DNA from: Stutzerimonas stutzeri
Lineage (GTDB): Bacteria; Pseudomonadota; Gammaproteobacteria; Pseudomonadales; Pseudomonadaceae
Length of the DNA stretch: 64,000 bases
Direction: 5' to 3'
Assembly: GCF_000952685.1 (NCBI RefSeq)
Contig: NZ_JYHV01000011.1
Location: 62,001 to 126,000, forward strand
The notes under the pieces were generated by a model. It ran no database searches, had not been told where the DNA came from, and saw only the letters and a program-made list of their open reading frames with translations. Shown here piece by piece: positions 10,231-19,395 of the stretch (positions within the stretch are counted from its first letter, which is position 1; every line of letters starts with the position of its first letter). A program made the position numbers and the translations under genes.

Positions 10231-11325
10231 ATGACCCCTCTTGAGCGCTATCAGGAAGACCTGAAACGTCCCGATTTCTTTCACGATGCCGCCCAGGAAA
10301 CTGCTGTGCGACATCTGCAGCGTCTGTACGACGACCTGATTGCCGATGACCGCAACAAGTCCGGGCTGTTCGGCAAGCTATTCGGCAAGAAACAGCAGGA
10401 ACCGGTCAAGGGCCTGTATTTCTGGGGCGGCGTCGGTCGCGGCAAAACCTATCTGGTCGATACGTTTTTCGACGCTCTGCCGTTCGAGCAGAAGACGCGC
10501 ACCCACTTCCACCGCTTCATGAAGCGCGTGCACGAGGAAATGCGTACCCTCAAGGGCGAGAAGAATCCGCTGACTATCATCGGCAAGCGCTTCGCCGACG
10601 AATCGCGGGTGATCTGTTTCGATGAGTTCTTCGTATCCGACATCACCGACGCGATGATCCTCGCCACTCTGCTCGAAGAACTGTTCAAGAACGGTGTGAG
10701 TCTGGTGGCGACCTCCAACATCGTTCCGGATGGCCTGTACAAGGATGGACTGCAGCGCGCTCGCTTCCTGCCGGCGATCGAACTGCTGAAGAAGCACACA
10801 GAGATCGTCAACGTCGACAGCGGCATCGACTATCGTCTGCGCGCACTCGAACAAGCCGAGCTCTACCACTTCCCGTTGGATGCCGAGGCGGAGCAGAGTC
10901 TGGAAAAGAGCTTTCGTAGCCTGCTGTCGGAACAGTGCCGCGTTCAGGAGAACGAAGCGCTGATGATCGAGAACCGCGAAATCGTCGCGCGCAAGACGGC
11001 CGGCGGCGTCGCCTGGTTCGAGTTCCGCGAGCTCTGCGACGGTCCGCGCAGTCAGAACGACTATATCGAGCTGGGCAAGATCTTCGATGCGGTGCTGGTT
11101 TCCAATATCGAGCGGATGGACGTTTCCAAGGACGACATGGCGCGGCGCTTCATCAACATGGTCGACGAGTTCTACGACCGCAACGTGAAGCTGATCCTCT
11201 CCGCCGAGGTCGAACTCAAGGACCTATATGCTGGCGGCCGCTTGGAGTTCGAATTCCAGCGCACGCTGAGCCGCCTGCTGGAAATGCAATCGCACGAATA
11301 TCTGGCGCGTCCACATAAGCCGTAG
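10231..11325 (+). CDS. zapE: Cell division ATPase ZapE (AFG1 family)
   Basis: A 364-residue AFG1-type P-loop ATPase. In E. coli, ZapE associates with the Z ring and matters under stress and low oxygen. Walker A GGVGRGKT is at residues 66-73, Walker B is ICFDEFFVSD, and sensor TSN follows in LVATSNIVPDGLY. I chose the ATG at 10231 (MTPLERYQEDLKRPDFFHD), which matches the family N-terminus; 43 codons of open frame upstream look unconserved. No strong ribosome-binding site is visible before it. Confidence 0.93.
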   Translation: MTPLERYQEDLKRPDFFHDAAQETAVRHLQRLYDDLIADDRNKSGLFGKLFGKKQQEPVKGLYFWGGVGRGKTYLVDTFFDALPFEQKTRTHFHRFMKRVHEEMRTLKGEKNPLTIIGKRFADESRVICFDEFFVSDITDAMILATLLEELFKNGVSLVATSNIVPDGLYKDGLQRARFLPAIELLKKHTEIVNVDSGIDYRLRALEQAELYHFPLDAEAEQSLEKSFRSLLSEQCRVQENEALMIENREIVARKTAGGVAWFEFRELCDGPRSQNDYIELGKIFDAVLVSNIERMDVSKDDMARRFINMVDEFYDRNVKLILSAEVELKDLYAGGRLEFEFQRTLSRLLEMQSHEYLARPHKP

Positions 11326-11418
11326 AGAACCAGCGGTAAGCCTGAAGCTATAGGCTTGAAGTAAGCGCGAAAAGGTTGACAGCGTTGCGGCTGCGACCTT
11401 CTTTCCAGCTCCCAGCTC

Positions 11419-12411
11419 TTAACTGCTCTTATACCGATACTGCTGCCGGTACTGATTCGGCGATAGCTCGGTATGCTGGCGGAACAGCCGTGCGAAGAAA
11501 CTCGCATCGTCATAGCCGACTTCATAGCTGATGGTTTTGATGCTCTTGCGGGTGGTGGAGAGCAAGGTCTTGGCCGTCTCGATGCGCAGTCGCTGCAAGT
11601 AGTGCAGCGGCTTGTCGCCGGTCGCCGTCTGAAACCGCCGCATGAAGTTGCGAATGCTCATGCCATGATCGCGCGCGACGTCCTCGAAGCGGAACTTCTC
11701 CGCGAAATGCTCTTCGAGCCACTCCTGAATCTGCAGGACCCGGGTATCCAGGTGGAGCTTTTGACCACCAAAACCGATGCGGCCAGGACTGTAGTTGCGT
11801 CTTACCTCGAACAGGATGTCGCGCGCCATGCCCTGCGCAATATGCGCACCGCAGAAGCGCTCGACCAGATGCATGTAGAGATCGCACGCCGAGGTGGTGC
11901 CGCCTGCACAGTACAGATTGTCGCTGTCGGTCAGATGCTTTTCCTGCGTAAAGAGCACGCGCGGAAAGCGCTCGGCAAACTCGCGGGCGAAGCGCCAGTG
12001 TGTAGTGCCTTCGCGGTCGTCGAGCAGTCCTGCGGCAGCCATCCAGAATGCTCCCGAGGCTTCACCGCAGATGGCGCTGCCGGCCAGGTGCCGCGCCTGT
12101 AGCCAGGGTGCTACCTGCGGATATTGGCGGCTGAGTGCGTCGAAATCGCCCCAGAACGCTGGCAGGATCACCGCATCGGCGTCGTCCAGCATTCCGTCGA
12201 CTTCGATGCGGGGGCCGCTGAAGGTACTGACAGGCAGCCCATCGGGGCTGACCAGCACCGTTTCGAAGGCGGGTGTGAGATCCAGGCCCAGTTGCTTGCC
12301 ATATCGCAGGCTGGCCATGTGAAAGAAATCCTTGGCATGCAGCAGGGTCGATGCAAATACCCCGTCGGTGGCCAGAATACTGATACGTTTCAATGGTGGG
12401 GCTGTGTGCAT
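11419..12411 (-). CDS. GlxA-type AraC family transcriptional regulator
   Basis: A 330-residue regulator. It has an N-terminal DJ-1/PfpI-like domain (ISILATDGVFASTLLHA; GSAICGEASGAFWMAAAGLL) used for ligand sensing rather than catalysis. A C-terminal AraC double helix-turn-helix (about 230-325: RFEDVARDHGMSIRNFMRRF; ISYEVGYDDASFFARLFRQH) completes it. The start is the ATG at 12411; a TTG 14 codons upstream is an alternative. It is divergent from nfi. The target is not evident from its neighbours. Confidence 0.9.
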   Translation of the reverse strand: MHTAPPLKRISILATDGVFASTLLHAKDFFHMASLRYGKQLGLDLTPAFETVLVSPDGLPVSTFSGPRIEVDGMLDDADAVILPAFWGDFDALSRQYPQVAPWLQARHLAGSAICGEASGAFWMAAAGLLDDREGTTHWRFAREFAERFPRVLFTQEKHLTDSDNLYCAGGTTSACDLYMHLVERFCGAHIAQGMARDILFEVRRNYSPGRIGFGGQKLHLDTRVLQIQEWLEEHFAEKFRFEDVARDHGMSIRNFMRRFQTATGDKPLHYLQRLRIETAKTLLSTTRKSIKTISYEVGYDDASFFARLFRQHTELSPNQYRQQYRYKSS

Positions 12412-12581
12412 GCCGTGTCTTCTGACTATTCGGATTATTTTTTGTACGGGCAAAGCAGGGTGTAACTGCCGCAGTTCGGCGGGAGCGTCTTATTTTTTTG
12501 CGTGACTGTCCAGTCGCTCTTCAGTCTAAGTCGGGGAACCGCTCTGGGGTGCTGCTGATCTGACAGGCAGGAGGGCTTTTC

Positions 12582-13310
12582 ATGACAGTCAACATACCGT
12601 TGGTTCGCCCCGATGCATTCGACGGCTGGGACGGCAGCCCTGCCGCCGCCCGGGAGATGCAGAAGCAGCTGGCCGGCAAGGTCGTATTGGAAGATGATTT
12701 TGGTTTGCTGCGGCTGATTGCGGGCGTCGACGTCGGCTTCGAGGAGGGTGGCAACATCACCCGCGCCGCGGTGGTTCTGCTCGATGCAGAGTCCCTCGCG
12801 CCGGTGGCGCAGGCATTGGCGCGAATTCCGACCCGCATGCCTTACATCCCTGGTTTGCTTTCCTTTCGCGAGCTGCCGGCGGTGCTGCAGGCACTCGAAT
12901 CGCTCGGGCAGACGCCCGATCTGATCTTTTCCGATGGGCACGGCATTGCCCATCCTCGTGGCCTCGGCATTGCCGCCCATCTTGGCGTAATCACGGGTTT
13001 ACCAACCATTGGCGTGGCGAAGAAGATTCTCACGGGCCACCATGCGCCGCTTGGCGAGCGGCGCGGCGATCAGGTCGATCTGCTGGACAAGGGCGGCAAG
13101 GCGATCGGCACCGTGTTGCGGAGCAAGGACAAAGTACGCCCGCTGATCATCTCGCCGGGCAACCGCGTCAGTCTCGCCACCGCGCCGGAACTGGTGATGC
13201 GCTATGTCACCCGCTATCGATTGCCGGAACCGACACGACTGGCCGACCGCTTGGCCTCGCGTCGCGATGAGAAGCGTGTCGGCCCTCAGCAGGCCATGGA
13301 TATCGAATAG
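12582..13310 (+). CDS. nfi: Endonuclease V (deoxyinosine 3' endonuclease)
   Basis: Endonuclease V nicks DNA one base 3' of deoxyinosine and starts repair of deaminated adenine. The metal-binding acids are present: D50 in GVDVGF, E97 in YIPGLLSFRE and D118 in SDGHGIAHPR. The wedge/damage-recognition segment and GVAKKIL are also recognisable. Length (242 aa) is slightly above the E. coli enzyme. Confidence 0.95.
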   Translation: MTVNIPLVRPDAFDGWDGSPAAAREMQKQLAGKVVLEDDFGLLRLIAGVDVGFEEGGNITRAAVVLLDAESLAPVAQALARIPTRMPYIPGLLSFRELPAVLQALESLGQTPDLIFSDGHGIAHPRGLGIAAHLGVITGLPTIGVAKKILTGHHAPLGERRGDQVDLLDKGGKAIGTVLRSKDKVRPLIISPGNRVSLATAPELVMRYVTRYRLPEPTRLADRLASRRDEKRVGPQQAMDIE

Positions 13311-13382
13311 CCTAGGCCGCTTGCAGGCTGACACTCGCAGGCGCTAGCCTGCAGACCCGCAGGTTACCCAGGTCTCGCCACG

Positions 13383-13934
13383 ATGCAGCTGGATCACGCG
13401 ACAGGCTGGTGCCGAGGCATTCACCATTGCCCCTCGCCCAATTTCAACCAGCGCCCCGATGGTGAGATTTCGCTGCTAGTCATCCATAACATCAGCTTGC
13501 CACCGGGGTGCTTTGGTACCGGTAAGGTCCAGCAGTTCTTTCAGAACTGTCTGGCCCGCGACGAGCATCCCTTCTTCGAGGAGATCGCTAGCCTGCAGGT
13601 CTCGGCGCATTTTCTGATCGAACGTGATGGCGCGATCACCCAGTTCGTCTCCTGTCTGGATCGTGCCTGGCACGCTGGCGTGTCGCGCTTCGGCGGGCGT
13701 GAAAGCTGCAACGACTTCTCCCTCGGCATCGAACTGGAAGGCACTGATGAAGCGCCATTCAGCGAGGCCCAGTACGACAGCCTGATCCGCCTCTGCCAGT
13801 TGTTGCAGCAAGCGTACCCGGCCATCAGCCCGGAGCGAGTCTGCGGCCATAGCGACATCGCACCTGGGCGCAAGACCGACCCGGGCCCGGCATTCGACTG
13901 GCAGCGCCTGCGCGCGGCCTCGATCGTTGCCTGA
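13383..13934 (+). CDS. ampD: 1,6-anhydro-N-acetylmuramyl-L-alanine amidase
   Basis: AmpD cleaves the peptide from anhydro-muropeptides in the cytosol during cell-wall recycling and so keeps AmpR-type beta-lactamase inducers low. The zinc ligands are H35 (VIHNIS), H156 (CGHSDIAPG) and D166 (KTDPGPAFDW). The acid E117 lies in SLGIELEGT. Length (183 aa) is normal. ampE follows after 23 bases, so they form an operon. Confidence 0.97.
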   Translation: MQLDHATGWCRGIHHCPSPNFNQRPDGEISLLVIHNISLPPGCFGTGKVQQFFQNCLARDEHPFFEEIASLQVSAHFLIERDGAITQFVSCLDRAWHAGVSRFGGRESCNDFSLGIELEGTDEAPFSEAQYDSLIRLCQLLQQAYPAISPERVCGHSDIAPGRKTDPGPAFDWQRLRAASIVA

Positions 13935-13957
13935 GAAGGCCTTCATAGGATACGAAC

Positions 13958-14794
13958 ATGATTTTTCTGGTGCTGCTGCTGGTTCTGCTCATCGACAAAC
14001 TCACCGATTGGCGGCGTGATGTGCAGCACGACGGCCCCTGGCTGAGCCTGCTGCGGCGAGTCGAAGGCCATTCGGAAGTGGCGTCCAGGCCATGGCTGGG
14101 CCTATCGCTGTCGGTGCTCCTGCCCGTGCTGTTATTGGGGCTGCTGCTGATGGCACTCAAGCCGCTGGCGTACGGTTGGCTCAGCCTGCCATTGCATCTG
14201 CTGGTGTTGCTCTACAGCTTGGGTCGTGGGCAAGGGAAGCTCGAGTTCGGGGCCTTTCGCGACGCCTGGCGTCGAGGCGATGACGAGGCCGCCGTGCTGG
14301 TGGCCGAGCGCGACCTGGGGCTTACTGCGTCGGATGCTCCGAGCCTGCTGCACGCCGTCGAAGCGCAACTGCTCTGGCGCAGTCACCAGGGCTTTTTTGC
14401 GGTGATTTTCTGGTACGTGCTGCTGGGTCCGATAGCTGCGCTGGCCTACCGGCTGCTTGCATTGACGATCGAGCATGCCAGCAGCGAGGCCATGCGCGAA
14501 CGCGCCGGGCAAATCCGGCACGCCTTCGATTGGTTGCCGGTGCGCGTCCTGCTTGCCAGCTTCGGCCTGGTCGGAAACTTCGTCGCGGTCAATCGCGCCT
14601 TGTTGCACGACCTGCTGCACTGGGAGATTCCCGCTCAGCGGCTGTTGGCCGAGGTTGGTCCGGTTGCGGCCGACCTGGGCGAGCGCTGTGAAGGCGAGGC
14701 GGGCATCTCCCGGCTCGACAGCCTGGCCGCGCTGCTGGTGCGTGCCCGCATGCTCTGGTACGCCGCCATCGCGCTTTGGGTTCTTCTTCTATAG
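13958..14794 (+). CDS. ampE: Inner-membrane signalling protein AmpE
   Basis: A 278-residue polytopic inner-membrane protein of the AmpE/CobD-like fold. Hydrophobic segments are visible at the N-terminus (MIFLVLLLVLLIDKLTDW), near 45-65 (LSVLLPVLLLGLLLMAL), around 145-165 (FAVIFWYVLLGPIAALAYRL) and at the C-terminus. It retains DKLTDWRRD and the internal GQGKLEFGAFRDAW segments typical of AmpE. It is co-transcribed with ampD; its molecular function remains poorly defined. Confidence 0.93.
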   Translation: MIFLVLLLVLLIDKLTDWRRDVQHDGPWLSLLRRVEGHSEVASRPWLGLSLSVLLPVLLLGLLLMALKPLAYGWLSLPLHLLVLLYSLGRGQGKLEFGAFRDAWRRGDDEAAVLVAERDLGLTASDAPSLLHAVEAQLLWRSHQGFFAVIFWYVLLGPIAALAYRLLALTIEHASSEAMRERAGQIRHAFDWLPVRVLLASFGLVGNFVAVNRALLHDLLHWEIPAQRLLAEVGPVAADLGERCEGEAGISRLDSLAALLVRARMLWYAAIALWVLLL

Positions 14795-14927
14795 CCCTAT
14801 TCAGAGCCCCGCTGCGGAACGCATCTGGCTTCATCTGGCGCGGCTACCGGACGTCGGATAAGCCGGGTGGATATGCCGGAATCGGCGCGCTTTCTGCCAG
14901 TTGCTGGGCCATCATCCTGCCATTACC

Positions 14928-14954
14928 TTAAGTTACATAAACCGCGACCGATAT
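14928..14954 (+). promoter_or_regulatory. FliA (sigma-28)-type promoter upstream of chemoreceptor
   Basis: TTAAG, a 14-base spacer, then ACCGATAT. This is one base from GCCGATA in the key positions of the flagellar sigma factor consensus. The second chemoreceptor in this window has the same element with the same spacing. Confidence 0.65.
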
Positions 14955-15043
14955 CCCGTATAAGTTTCTCGCGCCACTTCTCTGACGAGCCCTGCTGCGG
15001 CCTCGATGCTGCCGGCAATACAACAATAATTGGGAGACGTCTT

Positions 15044-17074
15044 TTGAAACGTTTGTTGTATCCCGCGATCGCGTTCATGAATCGCTTGAGCTTCGGGATG
15101 AAGTTCAGCCTGATCAGTGTCCTCTTCTTCGTCCCCATGCTGTTAACCAATTTCTATCTGGTGCGCGACTCGTACCGGGAGTTCGTTGGTACCCGCACCG
15201 AATTGCAAAGCCTGGAACTGCTGGGGACGGCGTTGCAGATGCGTCGCGAGATGGAAAGCTGGAAAGACCTGGTGGAAATCGAAAGCATCATCGGTCAGGC
15301 CGGCGAAGTACAAGCGCTGGTGACCCGGCTGACCAATGCCGAAGGTGAGCTCTCGACGCTGATGCAGAGCCTGGCGCCAGTCAGCGAAAACCCTGAGCAG
15401 GTCGCCGAGTTCAGCACGCGCCGAGATGAGCTCGATGCGGCGTTGCGCGAGGCAAAGGCGCAGCAGTCGTTGCAGGCCAAGGTAGCGATGGCGCGCGCAC
15501 TGCTGGGCAAGGCTCAAGTGATGATCAAGCTGATCGCCAGCCAATCGGGCCTGAGCCAGGACGGCCAGCGCGATGTGCGAATGCTCGCCGAATTGCTGAC
15601 TTCGGTCACGCCCACCATTACTGCGGCGCTCGGCGAAGGCAGGGCCGTGGGCTCCTACACGTTCGGCCAGGGCTACCTGAACTCCGACGCGAGCAACAAG
15701 CTGGACAACCTGCTCCTTGAGCTTGAGAAGCAGCAGGCGCAGTACAATGCCCAATTGCAGGACGTGCTTGGCAGCAGCGCTGCGGCACTGCGCCAGCTCG
15801 AACGCTATACCGAAGCCAGCCGCGCGTCCCTGCAGAACAGCAGTGATATCTTTCAAGATCAGGTGATCATGGCCGAGGCCATGGATCGCCCCTGGGAGAG
15901 CTTTTACGACCAGATCAGCGCCGAAATGGCGAAGACCTACGCGCTCAATGACGCCATTCTCGCTTTTCTCGATGATGAGCTCGAACAGCGACTGGAGCAA
16001 AAGCGTCGGCTGATGACCCTCCTGCTTGTCGCCCTGGCAATGGTGTTCCTCCTCGTGGTTTATCTCTACAGCGCTTTTTACATGTCCACTCGCGCGTCGC
16101 TGCGTAGCCTCGGCGCGACCATGGACCGTGTGGCTGCCGGGGACATGACCGCCCGCTTCAAGGTGCAGAGCCGCGACGAGCTGGGCGAGCTGGGTCAGGT
16201 CTTCAACGAGACTGTGGCGCGGATCCGCGAACTGATCGAGCGTGTCGGTCAGACGGTGGGCGAGGTGGAGCGCCAGGCGTCGCGGGTCGAGACCGTTTCC
16301 GGCGAGAGCAACCAGACCGTTTCCGAACAGCGCGGGCAGATCGAGCAAGTCGCCACCGCCATGAACGAGATGTCGGCGACCGCGCAGGAGGTGGCGACCA
16401 GCGCCGAAGCCGCGGTTGGCAGTGCGCAAAGCGTCAATGACGAAACCGTCAGCGGTCGCGGTCTGGTGGCGGCCCAGGTCGATGGGATCGGGCGATTGGC
16501 CGCGGAGATCGATCAGTCGGTCAAGGTCATCAATCAGTTGGCCAGCGACAGCAAGGCCATCAGCCAGGTGCTGGACGTCATCAAGGGCGTGGCCGAACAG
16601 ACCAACTTGCTGGCGCTCAACGCGGCCATCGAGGCGGCGCGTGCTGGTGAGCAAGGGCGCGGATTCGCTGTGGTAGCCGACGAGGTGCGCAGTCTGGCCA
16701 AGCGCACCCAGCAGTCCACCGAGGAAATCGAGCAGATGATCGGGCGGCTGCAAGGCGGCGTCGGCGCTGCGGTCAAGACGATGCATTCCAGCCATTCGAT
16801 GGCCGAGGAAACCGTCAGTCAGTCGGCTCAGGTCCAGCAGGCTTTGGAGAACATTCTCGGTGCCGTCGGCGTGATCGTCGATCAGAACCAGCAGATCGCC
16901 GCGGCAGCTGAAGAACAAACCGCCGTCGCGCATGACATCGATCGCAACATCGTCGCCATCAACGAGGCGGGTCAACGCACTGCCGAAGGCGCAGGCCATA
17001 CCGAACAGGCCAGCCGTGAACTCACCGAACTGGTTGGGCGCTTGCAACAGCTGATAGGGGCGTTCCGGGTCTAG
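15044..17074 (+). CDS. Methyl-accepting chemotaxis protein
   Basis: A 676-residue transmembrane chemoreceptor. It has a first membrane helix (near 19-35, [19 protein letters not shown]) and a long, purely helical periplasmic domain (about 40-310). A second helix ([20 protein letters not shown]), a HAMP domain and the cytoplasmic signalling hairpin follow. The hairpin tip includes [18 protein letters not shown] and [16 protein letters not shown]. The TTG start at 15044 has GGGAG seven bases upstream, while the longer open frame runs through the promoter. No C-terminal CheR-binding pentapeptide is seen. Ligand unknown. Confidence 0.92.
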   Translation: MKRLLYPAIAFMNRLSFGMKFSLISVLFFVPMLLTNFYLVRDSYREFVGTRTELQSLELLGTALQMRREMESWKDLVEIESIIGQAGEVQALVTRLTNAEGELSTLMQSLAPVSENPEQVAEFSTRRDELDAALREAKAQQSLQAKVAMARALLGKAQVMIKLIASQSGLSQDGQRDVRMLAELLTSVTPTITAALGEGRAVGSYTFGQGYLNSDASNKLDNLLLELEKQQAQYNAQLQDVLGSSAAALRQLERYTEASRASLQNSSDIFQDQVIMAEAMDRPWESFYDQISAEMAKTYALNDAILAFLDDELEQRLEQKRRLMTLLLVALAMVFLLVVYLYSAFYMSTRASLRSLGATMDRVAAGDMTARFKVQSRDELGELGQVFNETVARIRELIERVGQTVGEVERQASRVETVSGESNQTVSEQRGQIEQVATAMNEMSATAQEVATSAEAAVGSAQSVNDETVSGRGLVAAQVDGIGRLAAEIDQSVKVINQLASDSKAISQVLDVIKGVAEQTNLLALNAAIEAARAGEQGRGFAVVADEVRSLAKRTQQSTEEIEQMIGRLQGGVGAAVKTMHSSHSMAEETVSQSAQVQQALENILGAVGVIVDQNQQIAAAAEEQTAVAHDIDRNIVAINEAGQRTAEGAGHTEQASRELTELVGRLQQLIGAFRV

Positions 17075-17090
17075 GACCGCTTTAAGAAGG

Positions 17091-17870
17091 TCAGCGCCAG
17101 CCAAACAACTCGCAGCTGTTTCGGTAGCTCGCCTCGGCCAGTTGCTCAGGGCTGATGCGTTTGATGTCGGCCAGCTCGCGGCAGATGTCCGGCAGAAACT
17201 CCGGGCTGTTGCGCTGGCCGGCGTGGCTGTAGGGCGCGATGTCGGGCGCGTCGGTTTCCAGCACGATGCTGTCCAGCGGTAGCTGCTGAAGCACCCGGTG
17301 CATGCGATGCGCCTGCGGCCAGGTGCCCGCGCCACCCAGGCCGAGCTTGTATCCCAGCTTGATGTACTCCCGCGCCTCCTCCCAACTGCCGCTGAAGGCA
17401 TGGGCGATACCGGCGCGCTTGAGCTTGCGCTGCTTCAGGGTGGCAATCATCTGCGCGTGGGCGCGGCGCACATGTAGTAAAACCGGTAGTTCGAACTCCT
17501 CAGCCAGTTCCAGCTGGGCTTCGAGCAATTGTTGCTGACGGGCTTTGTCGGGGGCCTCGATGTAGTAATCCAGACCGATCTCGCCGATGGCGCAGAGCTT
17601 GTCCTGTCCGCGAAGACGGCCCAGCCAATCGCGCAGATCATCGATGTGTTCCGCTTGATGGTCCTGGAGAAACACCGGATGCATGCCCAGTGCGGCGTAG
17701 ACGGCTGGTTCGTCCATCGCCAACTGCCAGACGCGCGCCCAGTTCGCCTGGTGTACGCCGAGCACGAGTAGCCGTTCCACACCTGCCTCGCGGCAACGCG
17801 TGAGCACCTCACTGCGGTCTGCGTCGAACGGGTCGAAGTCGAGATGGGTGTGGGTGTCGATCAGGCGCAC
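17091..17870 (-). CDS. TatD-family metal-dependent hydrolase
   Basis: A 259-residue TIM-barrel hydrolase of the TatD/YcfH/YjjV group, many of which are DNases or 3'-5' exonucleases. Metal ligands are visible: HTHLD (H7, H9), GEIGLDY, LHVRRAH, IAHAFSG and ETDAPD. It ends just past the chemoreceptor stop on the opposite strand. Which TatD subgroup it belongs to is uncertain; by length and start (MRLIDTHTHLDF) it resembles the YjjV branch. Confidence 0.88.
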   Translation of the reverse strand: MRLIDTHTHLDFDPFDADRSEVLTRCREAGVERLLVLGVHQANWARVWQLAMDEPAVYAALGMHPVFLQDHQAEHIDDLRDWLGRLRGQDKLCAIGEIGLDYYIEAPDKARQQQLLEAQLELAEEFELPVLLHVRRAHAQMIATLKQRKLKRAGIAHAFSGSWEEAREYIKLGYKLGLGGAGTWPQAHRMHRVLQQLPLDSIVLETDAPDIAPYSHAGQRNSPEFLPDICRELADIKRISPEQLAEASYRNSCELFGWR

Positions 17871-17905
17871 GGGTTCTCCTGGTCTGGTGCGGATACGGGC
17901 GGCGT

Positions 17906-18151
17906 TCAGCGATTCGGTTCTTCCTCGATCTGGATGTCGCTGACACCGAGTTCGGCCATACGGCTGTCCTCGCTGGGGCGCACCGGAATTTCCCAGGGGG
18001 CATCGATTGCCGCGCGTGGCTCACGGACATGATGCAGCAGAATCTCCAGTTCGGCTTGCTCCATGTCCGGTTCTTCAAAGGAGCTGAGCGTCAGCGACGA
18101 CGGTTTGCCATTGATCAGGTAGTGGATGCGATAGCGTTTCAGTTCGGTCAT
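17906..18151 (-). CDS. Small conserved hypothetical protein
   Basis: An 81-residue acidic cytosolic protein (MTELKRYRIHYLINGKPSSL...) with no signal peptide or membrane segment. It resembles short hypothetical proteins I associate with Pseudomonas genomes. The beta-hairpin-like opening (RYRIHYLINGKPSSLTL) looks folded rather than random. It lies 35 bases upstream of the TatD-family gene on the same strand, so they may be co-transcribed. Function unknown. Confidence 0.65.
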   Translation of the reverse strand: MTELKRYRIHYLINGKPSSLTLSSFEEPDMEQAELEILLHHVREPRAAIDAPWEIPVRPSEDSRMAELGVSDIQIEEEPNR

Positions 18152-18199
18152 GGCGGCTCTCGACTCCAGTGTGTGGAGTATCGGACCGCCAAATTGCCT

Positions 18200-19237
18200 T
18201 CAGGCTCCCGAATCCTCGCGCTCCGATTCGAGTAGCGCGGCCTTGCGTTCGAGTCCCCAGCGATAGCCGGTCAGCGATTGATTGGCGCCGACGACTCGAT
18301 GACAGGGCACCAACAGCCCGACCGGATTGCTGGCGCAGGCCCTGGCGACGGCCCGGGCGTGGCTGCCAAGATGTTCGGCCAGCTCGCCGTAGCGCCGAGT
18401 CTGGCCCCTGGGGATGTCTTGCAGCGCTTGCCAGACCCGTTGCTGAAACGCGCTGCCACGCAGGTCGAGTGGCAGTCGGGCGGCGCGCGAGGGCTCTTCC
18501 AGCTGGGCCAGGATCGAGCGTAGCCACTCACCCAGTCCTTCCTGATCCCGGAGCAACTCGGCCGCGGCAAAGCGCGACTGCAATTCGTTCAGCAGCGCCT
18601 GTTCGTCGTCGCCAAACAGCAGCGCACAGATTCCTTGGTCGCTGGCGGCGATCAGTAACAGCCCCAACGGACAGGCGCTGACGGCATAGCGCAGCGACTC
18701 GCCGGCGCCTTTGCGGCGACGCTGCGCCGGGCTCAATGCCGTGACGTTCTGATAGGCGCCGCGCGTACTGCCATAGCCTGCATCCAGGGCGGCGCCCAGC
18801 ACCGAGTCGGCGGCGGGCAGGCGCGTCTCCAGCCGTTCGCGGCGTCGGGCGGCGGCCCAGGCGCGTGGCGTGAGGCCGGTGCGGGTTTTGAACGCACGAG
18901 CTAGGTGCGACGAGGACAGACCGATACGCGCGGCCAGTTGCTCCAGTGTCATCGGCTCGGGGCTTTCATCCAGCAAGCGACAGGCGGCGATGACCAGCGC
19001 GTCCAGTTGCTCGGCCGGGCTCTGCCCCTGAGGGGAGCAGCGCCTGCATGCGCGGTAACCGGCGGCTTCGGCATCCGTGGCCGTGCTGAAGAAGCTGACG
19101 CCGTCACGCCGCGGACGACGTGCCGGACAGCTGGGACGGCAGAAGATTCGGGTCGAGCGAACGGCGAACACGAAGCGATCGTCGTAACCAGCGTCGCGTT
19201 CGCAGAGTGCTTGCCAGCAGCGGTCGAAATCGAGCAT
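18200..19237 (-). CDS. ada: Ada: bifunctional DNA repair methyltransferase and transcription activator
   Basis: A 345-residue Ada. The N-terminal zinc domain has C33, C37, C64 and C67 (IFCRPSCPARR; YRACRRCSP). In E. coli the first of these accepts the phosphotriester methyl group that turns on activator function. An AraC-type DNA-binding domain follows (about 85-180). The O6-methylguanine methyltransferase domain carries PCHRV with the acceptor C312. The start at 19237 has GGGAG seven bases upstream. All parts look intact, so it should both repair alkylated DNA and activate the adaptive response. Confidence 0.95.
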   Translation of the reverse strand: MLDFDRCWQALCERDAGYDDRFVFAVRSTRIFCRPSCPARRPRRDGVSFFSTATDAEAAGYRACRRCSPQGQSPAEQLDALVIAACRLLDESPEPMTLEQLAARIGLSSSHLARAFKTRTGLTPRAWAAARRRERLETRLPAADSVLGAALDAGYGSTRGAYQNVTALSPAQRRRKGAGESLRYAVSACPLGLLLIAASDQGICALLFGDDEQALLNELQSRFAAAELLRDQEGLGEWLRSILAQLEEPSRAARLPLDLRGSAFQQRVWQALQDIPRGQTRRYGELAEHLGSHARAVARACASNPVGLLVPCHRVVGANQSLTGYRWGLERKAALLESEREDSGA

Positions 19238-19395
19238 TGCGGTGCTCCCTGAGTGGTTGATTGCGATTGTCCGCCCAGCTCGTCCTGGATGCCAATCCAC
19301 AACGCGCTTTTAAACTTGCTAGCGAGCATGGAAGCCCGCTGACGATTACCGTAACCTGCAGACCTGCATAGTCGAAAAGGGTCTGTAAGCTGCTG

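Noticed and set aside
15143..17401. 752-codon minus-strand open frame across the chemoreceptor and part of the TatD-family gene.
   Set aside because: The translation (His/Leu/Arg-rich) is the antisense shadow of the receptor coiled coils.
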